In this document: positions 18,449 to 29,857 of the stretch, one piece after another
Numbering within the stretch: position 1 is the first letter of the stretch
Layout: each line of letters begins with the position of its first letter
NCBI RefSeq assembly: GCF_026001925.1
Contig: NZ_AP021870.1
Coordinates: forward strand, 62,001-126,000
Source: Vibrio gangliei
Lineage (GTDB): Bacteria; Pseudomonadota; Gammaproteobacteria; Enterobacterales; Vibrionaceae
Direction of reading: 5' to 3'
DNA: 64,000 nt
Made by a program: the position numbers and the translations under genes
The notes under the pieces: generated by a model
The model's input: the letters and a program-made list of their open reading frames with translations, nothing else
The model's database searches: none
Told to the model about the DNA's origin: nothing

Positions 18449-20035
18449 ATGCCTGATTTAAGTAACACCATAAGCTCCACATCTTCATCTTCTTTTACTC
18501 ACTCATCATCTCAATCAGAGTCTACGATAGAAAAATTAAGTTTGAGTAACCCTGCTTTATGGTATAGCGGTGGTTTTATCTTACTGTTCGTATTGTTAGC
18601 GCTATTTGATGCTCAAACATTGGCTTATCTTGTTAACACTGGATTTTCTTGGTCGGTAAAAATGTTTGGCCCTTATTGGCAAATATTAATGTTAGCGACG
18701 TTTTTTATTGCTTTGTATTTGGCTGTGGGGAGAACGGGCCGCGTGGTGCTTGGTGGCGTGCGCACACCGGAGATGCCGAATTTCCGTTGGACAGCCATAT
18801 TGTTCTGTACCTTATTAGCCGGCGGTGGTGTTTTTTGGGCGGCAGCAGAGCCTATTGCGCATTTCGTCAGCGCTCCTCCCGTATATGAAGCCACCGATGA
18901 TACTCAACAGCGTGCAATTAATGCGTTATCTCAAGCCTTTATGCACTGGGGCTTTTTAGCGTGGGCGATTGTGGGGAGTTTATCCACTATTGTGGTGATG
19001 CACCTTCATTATGATAAAGGCTTACCACTCAAACCAAGAATTTTACTGTATCCCGTTTTAGGTGACAAAGCCTTGAAAGGCCATTTAGGGGCTGCAATTG
19101 ACGCGTGTTGTATTGTTGCCGTTGCCGCCGGTACGATTGGTCCGATTGGATTTTTGGGGCTGCAAATCAGTTATGCATTAAATGAACTATTTGCATTACC
19201 TGATGGCTTCACCACTCAAATGATCATTGTGCTATTCACTATTGCGCTTTATACCTTGTCGGCATTGAGTGGCCTTAATCGTGGTATGCAAATGTTGAGT
19301 CGCTACAATGTGATTCTAGCGGTGGCCCTAATGGCTTACATCTTACTGTTTGGGCCTACGGGATTTATTTTCGACGGCTATATTCAAGGCGTTGGTTCCA
19401 TGATTGATAACTTCATCCCGATGGCAACCTACCGCGGCGATGAGGCTTGGTTAGGAGGCTGGACAATATTCTTTTGGGGTTGGTTTATTGGTTATGCTCC
19501 GATGATGGCGATTTTTGTGGCCCGTATTTCGCGAGGCCGTTCGATTCGTGAATTGATAGGAACAATTTGTATTGTCGCGCCTCTGGTGACGTGTTTTTGG
19601 TTCACCATTATTGGCGGCAGTGGGCTAGCGTTTGAAATCTCTAATCCAGGAAGTGTCAGCTCGGCTTTTGAAGGTTTTAATTTACCGGGCGCATTGCTGG
19701 CTGTGACTCAGCAGTTACCATTACCCATGCTAATGTCGATTCTATTTTTGATCCTAACGACGGTGTTTATTATCACAACGGGTGATTCTATGACATATAC
19801 CATCAGTGTGGTTATGAGTGGTGATACCGAACCAAACGCTGGTATTCGTGCATTTTGGGGAATCATGATGGGGGTAACCGCTCTGATTTTGATTTCACTG
19901 GGGTCGGGCGGTATTTCGGCCCTGCAATCCTTTATCGTGATCACCGCAGTACCGGTTTCATTGATCCTGTTGCCTTCTCTGTGGAATGCCCCACAAATGG
20001 CAAAGCAAATAGCAAAAGAGCAAGGATTGAATTAG
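18449..20035 (+). CDS. BCCT-family betaine/choline/carnitine transporter
   Basis: The 528-residue protein has a Ser/Thr-rich cytoplasmic N-terminus (about 1-30) followed by roughly 12 membrane segments. The BCCT signature is seen as WTIFFWGWFIGYAPMM then VARISRGRSIRELI near residues 340-375. A HWGFLAWA segment also fits the family. It imports quaternary ammonium compounds by Na+ or H+ symport, or by exchange. The signature is more divergent than in BetT/OpuD (GWFIGYAP rather than AWWISWAP), so the substrate may be unusual. A clear GGAGG lies 5 bases from the ATG. No partner gene is nearby. Confidence 0.93.
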   Translation: MPDLSNTISSTSSSSFTHSSSQSESTIEKLSLSNPALWYSGGFILLFVLLALFDAQTLAYLVNTGFSWSVKMFGPYWQILMLATFFIALYLAVGRTGRVVLGGVRTPEMPNFRWTAILFCTLLAGGGVFWAAAEPIAHFVSAPPVYEATDDTQQRAINALSQAFMHWGFLAWAIVGSLSTIVVMHLHYDKGLPLKPRILLYPVLGDKALKGHLGAAIDACCIVAVAAGTIGPIGFLGLQISYALNELFALPDGFTTQMIIVLFTIALYTLSALSGLNRGMQMLSRYNVILAVALMAYILLFGPTGFIFDGYIQGVGSMIDNFIPMATYRGDEAWLGGWTIFFWGWFIGYAPMMAIFVARISRGRSIRELIGTICIVAPLVTCFWFTIIGGSGLAFEISNPGSVSSAFEGFNLPGALLAVTQQLPLPMLMSILFLILTTVFIITTGDSMTYTISVVMSGDTEPNAGIRAFWGIMMGVTALILISLGSGGISALQSFIVITAVPVSLILLPSLWNAPQMAKQIAKEQGLN

Positions 20036-20057
20036 TTCAGAATTAAAAATAGTGATG

Positions 20058-20083
20058 AAAGGTCAACCATTGTGTTGGCCTTT
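20058..20083 (+). terminator. Terminator of the BCCT gene
   Basis: AAAGGTCAAC / GTTGGCCTTT stem with one G-T pair and a 6-base loop, followed by a T-run. Confidence 0.8.
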
Positions 20084-20201
20084 TTATTATGTCTGCCGCA
20101 AAATTTATTTTTTGAATACTGAATTGTCTTATTAGATCGGATGCTGGTGTTACATTGGCAAAATTTTAAGTTCAAAATTTGGTATCAAGGAAGAGAGCAA
20201 T

Positions 20202-20486
20202 ATGAAGACACTTATTTTTATCGTATTGATTGCTTTGGCGGCGGGGCAATATTATTCCAATCAAAGAAGTAGTGTGCCCAACGTTGAGTTTTCTGAATTA
20301 CAATCTCAGCCAAAAGTCGCGAAGCAAACGGTAAAGAAAGCGGTGAACTATCGCTGTGATGGAAGGCAACATTGCTCTCAAATGAGAACGTATGAGGAAG
20401 CGAAGTTTTTCCTTGATAACTGTCCAGACACCAAAATGGACGGCGATATGGATGGAATTCCATGTGAAAGGCAATTCAATCGCTAA
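20202..20486 (+). CDS. Small excalibur calcium-binding domain protein
   Basis: The 94-residue protein has an N-terminal hydrophobic segment (about 3-16) that could be a signal peptide or membrane anchor. A basic linker follows, then an excalibur domain (about 51-91). Paired cysteines sit in YRCDGRQHCSQM and NCPDTKMDGDMDGIPCERQ. The DxDxDG loop is the expected calcium site. Proteins of this kind are extracytoplasmic; their role is mostly unknown. Vibrios often have such small single-domain versions. AAGGAAGAGAG precedes the start. It stands alone, between two terminators. Confidence 0.88.
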   Translation: MKTLIFIVLIALAAGQYYSNQRSSVPNVEFSELQSQPKVAKQTVKKAVNYRCDGRQHCSQMRTYEEAKFFLDNCPDTKMDGDMDGIPCERQFNR

Positions 20487-20497
20487 GCGAAGCAACA

Positions 20498-20535
20498 AAA
20501 AAGCCGTTTGATCATTGAAAATTAAACGGCTTTTT
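20498..20535. terminator. Bidirectional terminator between the excalibur gene and pyrC
   Basis: AAAAAGCCGTTT / AAACGGCTTTTT arms with a 14-base loop and A/T runs on both sides. Confidence 0.88.
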
Positions 20536-20570
20536 CTCTTTATTGTTTAGTTATTTAATTGGTCAATAAC

Positions 20571-21599
20571 TTATTTCACTGTCCACTCAATCTCTTCATT
20601 CGCACGGATTGGCACAACCACATCGCCGCCAAATGGCATGGTTGCTGGTACAGTCCAGGCTGATTTTTCTAATGTGATGGTATCGCTGTTGCGTGGAATG
20701 CCATAAAAATCTGGGCCATTGTGGCTGGCAAAGGCTTCCAAGTTTTCAAGCTTGTCTTCTTTGTCGAATACTTCAGCATATAGCTCGATAGAAGCATGAG
20801 CGGTGTAAGAACCCGCACAACCACACGCGGTTTCTTTCTTACCTTGCGCGTGCGGCGCAGAATCGGTACCTAAGAAGAATTTCTTGCTGCCTGATGTTGC
20901 AGCTTCAATTAACGCTTGCTGGTGGGTGCCACGCTTTAGAATTGGTAGGCAATAAAAGTGCGGGCGAATGCCGCCAACCAACATGTGATTACGGTTGAAT
21001 AGCAAATGGTGAGCAGTAATGGTTGCTGCTACGTTATCGCCAGCATTTTTAACAAATTCAGTCGCTTCACGAGTAGTGATGTGCTCTAACACAATTTTAA
21101 GGTGCGGGAAGTCATTAACGATAGGAGCCAAAACCGTGTCTAGGAACGTCTTTTCACGATCAAAAATATCCACGTCGTGAGTGGTCACTTCGCCGTGAAT
21201 CAACAGCAACATGCCTACTTCGGCCATCGCTTCTAAAGCTGGGTAAACATTTTTAGCATCCGTTACACCTGAATCAGAATTGGTGGTCGCGCCAGCAGGG
21301 TAAAGTTTACAAGCCACCACTTTACCTGAAGCGTGTGCTTCGCGGATCATTTCTGGTGTGGTGTTATCGGTAAGGTACAGTGACATTAGAGGCTCAAATT
21401 GATCACTAGCATTATGCGCTTGAATGCGTTCGCGGTAAGCCAGCGCTTGCTCTAAATTGGTCACAGGTGGAACCGTATTTGGCATGATAAGCGCACGACC
21501 ATTGTAGCGACTGATGTCTTTTACTGTGTTGGCTAGAGCATCGCCGTCACGTAAATGAACGTGCCAATCATCAGGGCGTGTAATGGTCAAAGTTGTCAT
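20571..21599 (-). CDS. pyrC: Dihydroorotase PyrC
   Basis: The start at 21599 is preferred over a GTG nine bases upstream because AAGGTGGG is well placed for the ATG. The 342-residue enzyme has the metal-binding HVHLRDG motif near residue 13 and the MPNT segment. The carbamylated lysine lies in CKLYPAG and later metal ligands in HGEV and EHITT. The GTDSAPH motif holds the catalytic Asp. It closes carbamoyl-aspartate to dihydroorotate in pyrimidine synthesis. It is a single gene with a PurR-like box and promoter just upstream. Confidence 0.96.
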   Translation of the reverse strand: MTTLTITRPDDWHVHLRDGDALANTVKDISRYNGRALIMPNTVPPVTNLEQALAYRERIQAHNASDQFEPLMSLYLTDNTTPEMIREAHASGKVVACKLYPAGATTNSDSGVTDAKNVYPALEAMAEVGMLLLIHGEVTTHDVDIFDREKTFLDTVLAPIVNDFPHLKIVLEHITTREATEFVKNAGDNVAATITAHHLLFNRNHMLVGGIRPHFYCLPILKRGTHQQALIEAATSGSKKFFLGTDSAPHAQGKKETACGCAGSYTAHASIELYAEVFDKEDKLENLEAFASHNGPDFYGIPRNSDTITLEKSAWTVPATMPFGGDVVVPIRANEEIEWTVK

Positions 21600-21655
21600 G
21601 GTTCCCACCTTATTCGTTTATGCTACAAATGAGTGCCGCTCAGGGCAGATTGAAA

Positions 21656-21671
21656 AAGCAAACGCTTTCGT
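21656..21671. promoter_or_regulatory. PurR-like operator for pyrC
   Basis: AAGCAAACGCTTTCGT matches the enteric PurR consensus ACGCAAACGTTTTCGT at 14 of 16 positions. It lies a few bases downstream of the likely pyrC transcription start, where a bound repressor would block transcription. PurR control of pyrC is established in E. coli. Confidence 0.72.
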
Positions 21672-21681
21672 GCGGGGCGCA

Positions 21682-21710
21682 ATCATAGTGTAATTGCCCT
21701 GATATTTCAT
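21682..21710 (-). promoter_or_regulatory. Sigma-70 promoter of pyrC
   Basis: On the minus strand -35 ATGAAA (21705-21710) and -10 TATGAT (21682-21687) are separated by 17 bases. Transcription would start near 21675. Confidence 0.6.
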
Positions 21711-21781
21711 CCTATTTATGCTCTCTCTTAGGCCTGAATGATGGTACTCTTTACACTTCCTACCCATATTGAGAGGGAGCA

Positions 21782-23002
21782 ATGATGAGCCAGTCCGAAT
21801 TCGAGCACCAAAATGAATTAGAAAGAAAACTTGCTAAAATTGAAGCCACATTAGGGCTAGCGCCCATAGGCTTAGAAAACAAGCAAGACGCGGTGCTGAG
21901 TCAAATTAATGTTTACCCAGTTAAATCCATCACTGGTATCGAACTGTCGTCATCTTGGGTTGAGAAACAAGGGCTCAGCTTCGACCGTCGTTTTATGGTT
22001 GCAGACATGAATGGTCGAATGGTGACGGCACGTGAGCATCATCAAATGGTGAGAATAAAATCGGCGCTCACCGCAAGTGGGTTGGTGCTTACTTACCCAG
22101 AAGCAAAAGAATCACTTCATTTACGGTTTGATGAGTTTGAAAATCAGGAAGTAGAATGCCAAGTATGGAATGACACTTTTAGCGCCTATTCGACTCACCC
22201 AAAGGCCAATGATTGGGCAAGTTTTGTGATTGGCAAGCCGGTGCAAATTTTGTTTACCGGTGAGCAATCGAATCGTCAGCGTGAAAAAATTCAAACCAAT
22301 GTGAGTTTTGCCGACGGTTATCCGTTGTTATTGGCGAGCCAAGCATCGCTAGACGAATTGAACGCTCGAAGCCCAGAAGGTATTGCGCACAGCATGGCCC
22401 AATTTAGGCCTAATATTGTGGTATCAAACACCGAAGCGTTTGCTGAAGATGGTTGGAAACGTATTCGCATTGGTGAAGTGGAGTTTGAAATCGTTAAGCC
22501 TTGCATGCGCTGTGTGCTGACTACGGTAAACCCAAAAACCGCCATGCGCAGCGAAAAAAATGAGCCACTAAATACGCTAGCTAAATTCCGTGCCGATGAA
22601 ACCGGTGGGATTTTCTTTGGTCAGAATGTCATTGCGAAAAATGAAGGGTTAATTCGCGCCGGTGATGTGGTAGAAGTGCTCGAAACCAAAGAAAAAGAAT
22701 TCTACCCAGATACCAGCCAAGATGTGGTGGAAGTCGAACCGGTTAAGAAAATCACCATTAGCATTGATGGCAACCTATTTGAAGGTGACAATCAATCTAC
22801 CTTGTTAGAGCAAGCTGAGAAAGCAGGCGTTCCCGTTGCCAACAGTTGTCGTTCTGGCTTTTGTGGGACCTGCAAAATGACCCTGGAGTCGGGCAAAGTG
22901 GATCAACCTGATATGCCTGCGCTGTTCCCGGGTGAAATTGATGAAGGCAAGGTACTGGCTTGTTGTTGTGTGCCGAAAACCGATGTTGAACTGGTCAGTT
23001 AA
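21782..23002 (+). CDS. ycbX: YcbX-like MOSC-domain protein with C-terminal 2Fe-2S ferredoxin domain
   Basis: The 406-residue protein has a beta-barrel N-domain (VYPVKSITGIEL near 44-55) and a MOSC domain whose conserved KPCMRC gives the likely molybdenum-ligand Cys241 and nearby Cys244. A plant-type ferredoxin domain (about 323-406) has cysteines at 356, 361, 364 and in CCC (394-396). This is the E. coli YcbX architecture. YcbX reduces N-hydroxylated compounds such as 6-hydroxylaminopurine in a molybdenum-cofactor-dependent way. It has about 30 extra N-terminal residues rich in Glu/Lys compared with E. coli. It is transcribed away from pyrC. Confidence 0.93.
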   Translation: MMSQSEFEHQNELERKLAKIEATLGLAPIGLENKQDAVLSQINVYPVKSITGIELSSSWVEKQGLSFDRRFMVADMNGRMVTAREHHQMVRIKSALTASGLVLTYPEAKESLHLRFDEFENQEVECQVWNDTFSAYSTHPKANDWASFVIGKPVQILFTGEQSNRQREKIQTNVSFADGYPLLLASQASLDELNARSPEGIAHSMAQFRPNIVVSNTEAFAEDGWKRIRIGEVEFEIVKPCMRCVLTTVNPKTAMRSEKNEPLNTLAKFRADETGGIFFGQNVIAKNEGLIRAGDVVEVLETKEKEFYPDTSQDVVEVEPVKKITISIDGNLFEGDNQSTLLEQAEKAGVPVANSCRSGFCGTCKMTLESGKVDQPDMPALFPGEIDEGKVLACCCVPKTDVELVS

Positions 23003-23052
23003 TTCATTTTTAAGGTCTGATTTGGGCCTTTTACTTTTTAAGATAGTCGTTT

Positions 23053-23847
23053 ATGAAACCTGAAATAAAATTTGTCGCCACCGATATGGATGGCACCTTG
23101 TTGGATGAAAATGGCCAGCTTGCCCCGGCATTTTATCCTGTATTTGAAAAGTTAGATGCTAATCGAGTGATGTTTGCTGCTGCGTCTGGCCGTCAGTATT
23201 ACAGCTTGATGGATACTTTTGAGCCGATCAAAGACCGCATGTATTTTATTGCAGAAAACGGCACTCTAGTTATGCATCAAGGGCAAGAGCTATATAGCTG
23301 TACGATTCCAAAAGCGGAAGCAGCGGATATTGTAAAACAAGCTCGATTGATTGATGGGGCACATTTAGTGTTGTGTGGTAAGAAATCTGCTTACATCGAA
23401 ACGCAAGATCCACAAGCGCTAGAAGAATTTGCTAAATATTATCAACGTTGTGAGTTTGTTGAAGACGTGCTGACTGTCGATGATGATTTTATCAAAATTG
23501 CAATTTGTCACTTTGGTGGTACAGAGCAATTAGTATACCCAACCATTAATCAACATTTTGGTCAGTCACACCAAGTCGTGGTGAGCGCCAAAATTTGGTT
23601 GGATGTGATGAATGCAACGGCTTCAAAAGGCGCTGCAATTAAGCATTTGCAAAACACGTTAGGCTTTAGTTATGAGCAAACCATGAGCTTTGGTGATTAC
23701 TTTAATGATGCGGAAATGCTGAAAGAAAGTTATTACTCGTACGCAATGGAAAATGCTCATCCTGAAGTGAAAAAGTTGGCTCGTTTTATTGCGCCGAGCA
23801 ACCAAGATGCCGGTGTGTTGAAAGTGATTAACGAATTACTGTCGTAA
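23053..23847 (+). CDS. Cof-type HAD hydrolase (sugar phosphatase-like)
   Basis: The 264-residue protein has HAD motif I DMDGT (Asp11, Asp13), motif II AAASGR, a lysine-containing KGAAI near 197 and motif IV FGDYFNDAEML. The large type-IIB cap lies between motifs II and III. Relatives include YbiV/SupH and YidA, which dephosphorylate sugar phosphates or FMN. The specificity is not readable. It starts 50 bp after ycbX and may be co-transcribed with it; a terminator follows. Confidence 0.9.
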   Translation: MKPEIKFVATDMDGTLLDENGQLAPAFYPVFEKLDANRVMFAAASGRQYYSLMDTFEPIKDRMYFIAENGTLVMHQGQELYSCTIPKAEAADIVKQARLIDGAHLVLCGKKSAYIETQDPQALEEFAKYYQRCEFVEDVLTVDDDFIKIAICHFGGTEQLVYPTINQHFGQSHQVVVSAKIWLDVMNATASKGAAIKHLQNTLGFSYEQTMSFGDYFNDAEMLKESYYSYAMENAHPEVKKLARFIAPSNQDAGVLKVINELLS

Positions 23848-23866
23848 GTTTTTTGGGAATGTAAAC

Positions 23867-23890
23867 AAGAGGACTCATGGTAGTCCTCTT
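23867..23890. terminator. Terminator between convergent HAD and EamA genes
   Basis: AAGAGGACT / AGTCCTCTT arms with a 6-base loop and seven T residues after on the plus strand. Confidence 0.88.
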
Positions 23891-23898
23891 TTTTTATT

Positions 23899-24819
23899 TC
23901 AAGATTGCGCTGGTTGTTTTGGTTTCTTCATCGTTAATAAGCGAGGCAAAACCAAGCCTGCAATGACGACAGCCACACCAATTAATTGCAGCTGAGATAT
24001 TTCATGTCCCATAGCAAAGGCAGTTAACATGGCAAAAATTGGCACGAAATTAAAAAATAATGACGCAGTGGCCGAACCTAATAAGCGAATTCCGTTTAGC
24101 CATAATAAGTAGCCTGCTACCGTACCAAATAAACCTATATACACGACATCTAAAATGTTTCTGGTAGAGCTGTTGAAAAGTTCTGCAAACGGGTGCACAT
24201 CTGGAGTGAGGGCACACATGGTGCCAATCACGATTGCGCCGCAGACCATTCCCACCAAGGTATAGGGAATCACCGGCATCCACTTGCTGATACCTTGACT
24301 AAAAAAGGTATACAAACTCCAAGCGAGCATACCGGTAAAAATCAACTTATCTCCATGATTAAAATCTAAATTGATCAGCAAATCTAATTGACCATTGGTG
24401 ATCACAATTAGCACGCCAGACAGGCTGACCAGTAAGCTAAATAACTGAGTTCGTGAAGGAAGCGAGCGGTGCGCAATGCTGGCAATAATTGACGTCATAA
24501 TCGGGCTAAGTGCCATGATGAGCGATCCGTTGGTTGCGCTGGTATAGGATAACCCCGTGAATAAGCCGAGGTTTAACCCGCCTACACCGACCGCACTGAC
24601 CGCAAATACCCAAGCCCATTGTTTGTTTGAAAGCTCTATTTTGGGGCTACGGATCAGTTTGATGTACACGGCTAAAAACGCAGCTGCAATCAGAAAACGC
24701 CACAGAATTAATGTTAAAGCGTGGACTTCATTGAGAGCCTGCTTACCAATAGGAAAGGTGCTTCCCCAGAAGAAAGTACAGAAAATAAGAATAATGACAG
24801 CTTTAGCGGATGACGGCAT
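23899..24819 (-). CDS. EamA/DMT-family inner-membrane transporter
   Basis: The 306-residue protein has ten hydrophobic segments in two EamA repeats (about 8-140 and 155-295). The first repeat has FFWGSTFPIGK and the second has GTVAGYLLWLNGI. A basic tail (KKPKQPAQS) faces the cytoplasm. Members export amino acids, nucleotides or other metabolites. Substrate unknown. It is a single gene without a paired regulator. Confidence 0.88.
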   Translation of the reverse strand: MPSSAKAVIILIFCTFFWGSTFPIGKQALNEVHALTLILWRFLIAAAFLAVYIKLIRSPKIELSNKQWAWVFAVSAVGVGGLNLGLFTGLSYTSATNGSLIMALSPIMTSIIASIAHRSLPSRTQLFSLLVSLSGVLIVITNGQLDLLINLDFNHGDKLIFTGMLAWSLYTFFSQGISKWMPVIPYTLVGMVCGAIVIGTMCALTPDVHPFAELFNSSTRNILDVVYIGLFGTVAGYLLWLNGIRLLGSATASLFFNFVPIFAMLTAFAMGHEISQLQLIGVAVVIAGLVLPRLLTMKKPKQPAQS

Positions 24820-24968
24820 AGATTGAACTCGCTGCTTAATGGAGAATGATTGCTAATCGAACCTTACCACACATTTTGTTACATGTTCATAACAAATTTA
24901 TCCGAGGTATATCGTGTTTATTGTGTCATTGACTTATCAAGTTGAGTTATCGGATAAGTCAAAATGGA

Positions 24969-25002
24969 AGAGACCCACTGAATGATTAATCAATGGGTCT
25001 CT
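24969..25002 (-). terminator. Terminator of the mesX-mesD operon
   Basis: AGAGACCCA / TGGGTCTCT arms (9 bp). The loop contains a further small palindrome (GATTAATC). On the minus strand the stem is followed by TCCATTTT. Confidence 0.75.
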
Positions 25003-25026
25003 CAATAGGCTTAGATTCAGTGATAG

Positions 25027-26058
25027 TTATTTGTTCGCGAGCTCTTTGCGAATGATCTCCGCACCAGCATGTAACGCTTGTAATTTTTCTCTTGCGACGT
25101 GTCTAGAAAGCGGGGCCATACCGCAGTTGGTGCAAGGGTATAGTTTATCGGCATCCACAAATTGAAGCGCTTTTCTTAGTGTGTCGGCTACTTCTTCTGG
25201 TGTTTCAATGTTGTCGGTGGCGACATCAATTGCGCCAACCATCACTTTCTTGCCACGGATTAATTCCAGCAGTTCAATCGGCACATGAGAGTTGTGGCAT
25301 TCTAACGAAATGATATCGATATTCGATTGCTGTAATTTCGGGAACACCTCTTCGTATTGTCGCCATTCGGTGCCGAGTGTTTTTTTCCAATCTGTGTTGG
25401 CTTTAATGCCATAGCCGTAACAAATGTGTACCGCAGTTTCGCACTTCAACCCCTCGATGGCGCGCTCGAGGCAAGCAATACCCCAGTCGTTGACATCATC
25501 AAAAAAGACGTTAAACGCTGGCTCGTCAAACTGAATAATATCTACGCCAGCCGCTTCCAACTCTTTGGCTTCTTCATTAAGAATTTTAGCGAACTCCCAA
25601 GCCAGTTTTTCTCGGCTTTGATAATGAGCATCATAGAGAGTATCAATCATCGTCATTGGGCCAGGTAGTGCCCATTTTATCGGTTGGTCAGTTTGTTGAC
25701 GTAAGAACTTTGCATCTTCGACGAAAACCGATTTTTGACGAGAAACCGGCCCCACGACACTCGGTACACTGGCTTCGTAGCGGTTTCTGATTGTGACGGT
25801 TTTACGATTTTGAAAATCCACGCCATTTAGATGTTCGATAAACGTAGTGACAAAGTGTTGGCGCGTTTGTTCGCCGTCGCTGACAATATCTACCCCTGCT
25901 GCTTGCTGCTCTTGCAGTGATACGCGCAGAGCGTCTTGTTTGCCGTTGATGAGTTCATCCCCTTGTAATTTCCAAGGTGACCATAGGGTCTCAGGCTCTG
26001 CCAGCCAGGTTGGTTTTGGTAAGCTGCCCGCGGTTGATGTTGGTAATAATGTTTTCAT
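25027..26058 (-). CDS. mesD: Core methionine synthase MesD (MetE C-terminal domain only)
   Basis: The start at 26058 (MKTLLPTSTAGSLPKP) has AAGGA 8 bases upstream. The 343-residue protein corresponds to the catalytic C-terminal barrel of MetE and lacks the N-terminal folate-binding half. Zinc ligands can be placed at His211 and Cys213 (VHICYG), Glu253 (SLECHNSH) and Cys309 (YPCTNCG). The homocysteine-binding IVSDGEQ and FDEPAF segments are present. Short MetE forms next to a DUF1852 gene are the MesD family, which makes methionine without methyl-folate and, as reported, depends on oxygen and the DUF1852 partner MesX. The partner ends 17 bp upstream. Confidence 0.85.
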   Translation of the reverse strand: MKTLLPTSTAGSLPKPTWLAEPETLWSPWKLQGDELINGKQDALRVSLQEQQAAGVDIVSDGEQTRQHFVTTFIEHLNGVDFQNRKTVTIRNRYEASVPSVVGPVSRQKSVFVEDAKFLRQQTDQPIKWALPGPMTMIDTLYDAHYQSREKLAWEFAKILNEEAKELEAAGVDIIQFDEPAFNVFFDDVNDWGIACLERAIEGLKCETAVHICYGYGIKANTDWKKTLGTEWRQYEEVFPKLQQSNIDIISLECHNSHVPIELLELIRGKKVMVGAIDVATDNIETPEEVADTLRKALQFVDADKLYPCTNCGMAPLSRHVAREKLQALHAGAEIIRKELANK

Positions 26059-26075
26059 TCTCAATTCCTTATTAA

Positions 26076-27053
26076 TTAAAGCGTGCAGCTGTTTGACCAT
26101 TGCTCTAGTAGCGTGCCATATGGCTTGATGAAATGTTCATGAGTGAATTTGCCTTGTTCTTTGGCAAGTTGGCTACGTTCTTCACGGTCATAAACAATTT
26201 GTGTCAGCGAATGATCTTGGTTTTTTAGATTCGGTTGATAACTCACACCTGCCGTTGCATTGGCGTTATAAATCTCAGGGCGATAGATTTTTTGGAACGT
26301 TTCCATGGTGCTAATGGTGCTGATCAGCTCTAAATTGCTGTAGTCATTGAGCAGATCGCCAAAGAAGAAGAATGCCAACGGAGCAACGCTATTCGGCGGC
26401 ATAAAGTAGCGCACTTGCAAGCCCATCTTCTTGAAGTATTGCTCTGTTAATGACGATTCATTTGGTTGATATTCAAAGCCAAGAATAGGGTGCTGATTTC
26501 CATTTCGTTTATACACTTTATTGTCTGAAACACTTAAGCAGATCACCGGTGATTTGTGAAAGTTTGCTTTGTATGTCTCTGAATGAACAAAGCTCTTAAA
26601 AATATTGCCATGCAGCAGGCCAAAGTTATCTGGAATACTAAATTGCGCTTGGTTCTTGTTATGTTCGAGCAGTAATACGCTAAAATCATAGTCTCTGACA
26701 TAAGATGAAAAATTATTTCCCACAATCCCTTCTATACGTTGTTTGGTTTTGTTATCAACGATGTGGGTTTGCAAAACTTCAATGGATGGAAAAGTCTGTC
26801 CATTGCCTTCCAGATCAATCTCAACCGACACAATATCAAGCTCGACAGAGTAACGATCATGAGTTGGGTTATCCCAGTTTGCGAGCGCGTTAAAGCGGTT
26901 ATTCATCATCTTGAGTGCGTTACGTAAATTACTTTCACGGCTTTCACCACGCGCCAAATTGGCAAAGTTTGTGGTAATACGAGTGTTGTCTGATGGGCGA
27001 TAGTGTTCATCAAAGCGTATACGGCTGATTTTAAAATTGAAGTCTTTGTTCAT
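26076..27053 (-). CDS. mesX: DUF1852 protein MesX, partner of MesD
   Basis: The start at 27053 (MNKDFNFKISRIRFDE) fits the family; upstream in-frame ATGs remain possible because the ribosome site is weak. The 325-residue protein has the DUF1852 hallmark near its N-terminus (RITTNFANLARGES, then NRFNALANWDNP). There is no signal peptide or membrane span. In other bacteria this protein is required for MesD to make methionine and is thought to supply the methyl group in an oxygen-dependent step whose chemistry I understand to be unsolved. It is the first gene of a two-gene operon, with a MetR-like box 134 bp upstream. Confidence 0.85.
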   Translation of the reverse strand: MNKDFNFKISRIRFDEHYRPSDNTRITTNFANLARGESRESNLRNALKMMNNRFNALANWDNPTHDRYSVELDIVSVEIDLEGNGQTFPSIEVLQTHIVDNKTKQRIEGIVGNNFSSYVRDYDFSVLLLEHNKNQAQFSIPDNFGLLHGNIFKSFVHSETYKANFHKSPVICLSVSDNKVYKRNGNQHPILGFEYQPNESSLTEQYFKKMGLQVRYFMPPNSVAPLAFFFFGDLLNDYSNLELISTISTMETFQKIYRPEIYNANATAGVSYQPNLKNQDHSLTQIVYDREERSQLAKEQGKFTHEHFIKPYGTLLEQWSNSCTL

Positions 27054-27186
27054 AATCATTTCCATCCATTTATTCGCGCCTGAATTTATTGATTGCAAGC
27101 ATGGCTGCGAGCCAAAAATTGATAATCGATATGATTGTTATACTGGTATGCGAGCATGAAAGATAATGGGATAACTTCACATTGAT

Positions 27187-27203
27187 CATGAATGAATTTC
27201 ATG
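27187..27203. promoter_or_regulatory. MetR-like box upstream of mesX
   Basis: CATGAA-TGAAT-TTCATG is a perfect 6-bp-arm repeat and contains TGAA-N5-TTCA, the enteric MetR consensus with the preferred central A. It lies 134 bp upstream of the mesX start, where MetR sites act. MetR activates methionine synthase genes in response to homocysteine. Confidence 0.5.
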
Positions 27204-27234
27204 TTGGTGAGGTGGGTTTAAATACGAGATAAAA

Positions 27235-27263
27235 AAATCCCCAACTCAGTGAGCTGGGGATTT
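27235..27263 (-). terminator. Terminator of katG
   Basis: AAATCCCCA / TGGGGATTT with an inner CTCA/TGAG pair; on the minus strand it is followed by a run of seven T. Confidence 0.9.
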
Positions 27264-27302
27264 CATCATTTTAGGTTAGGATTTCTTTGCCTTATTAAAG
27301 GT

Positions 27303-29857
<2,555 letters not shown>

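Noticed and set aside
27121..27160. Fur or Zur box upstream of mesX (GATAATCGATATGATTGTTATAC)
   Set aside because: Only about 12 of 19 Fur positions match and the Zur right half-site is missing.
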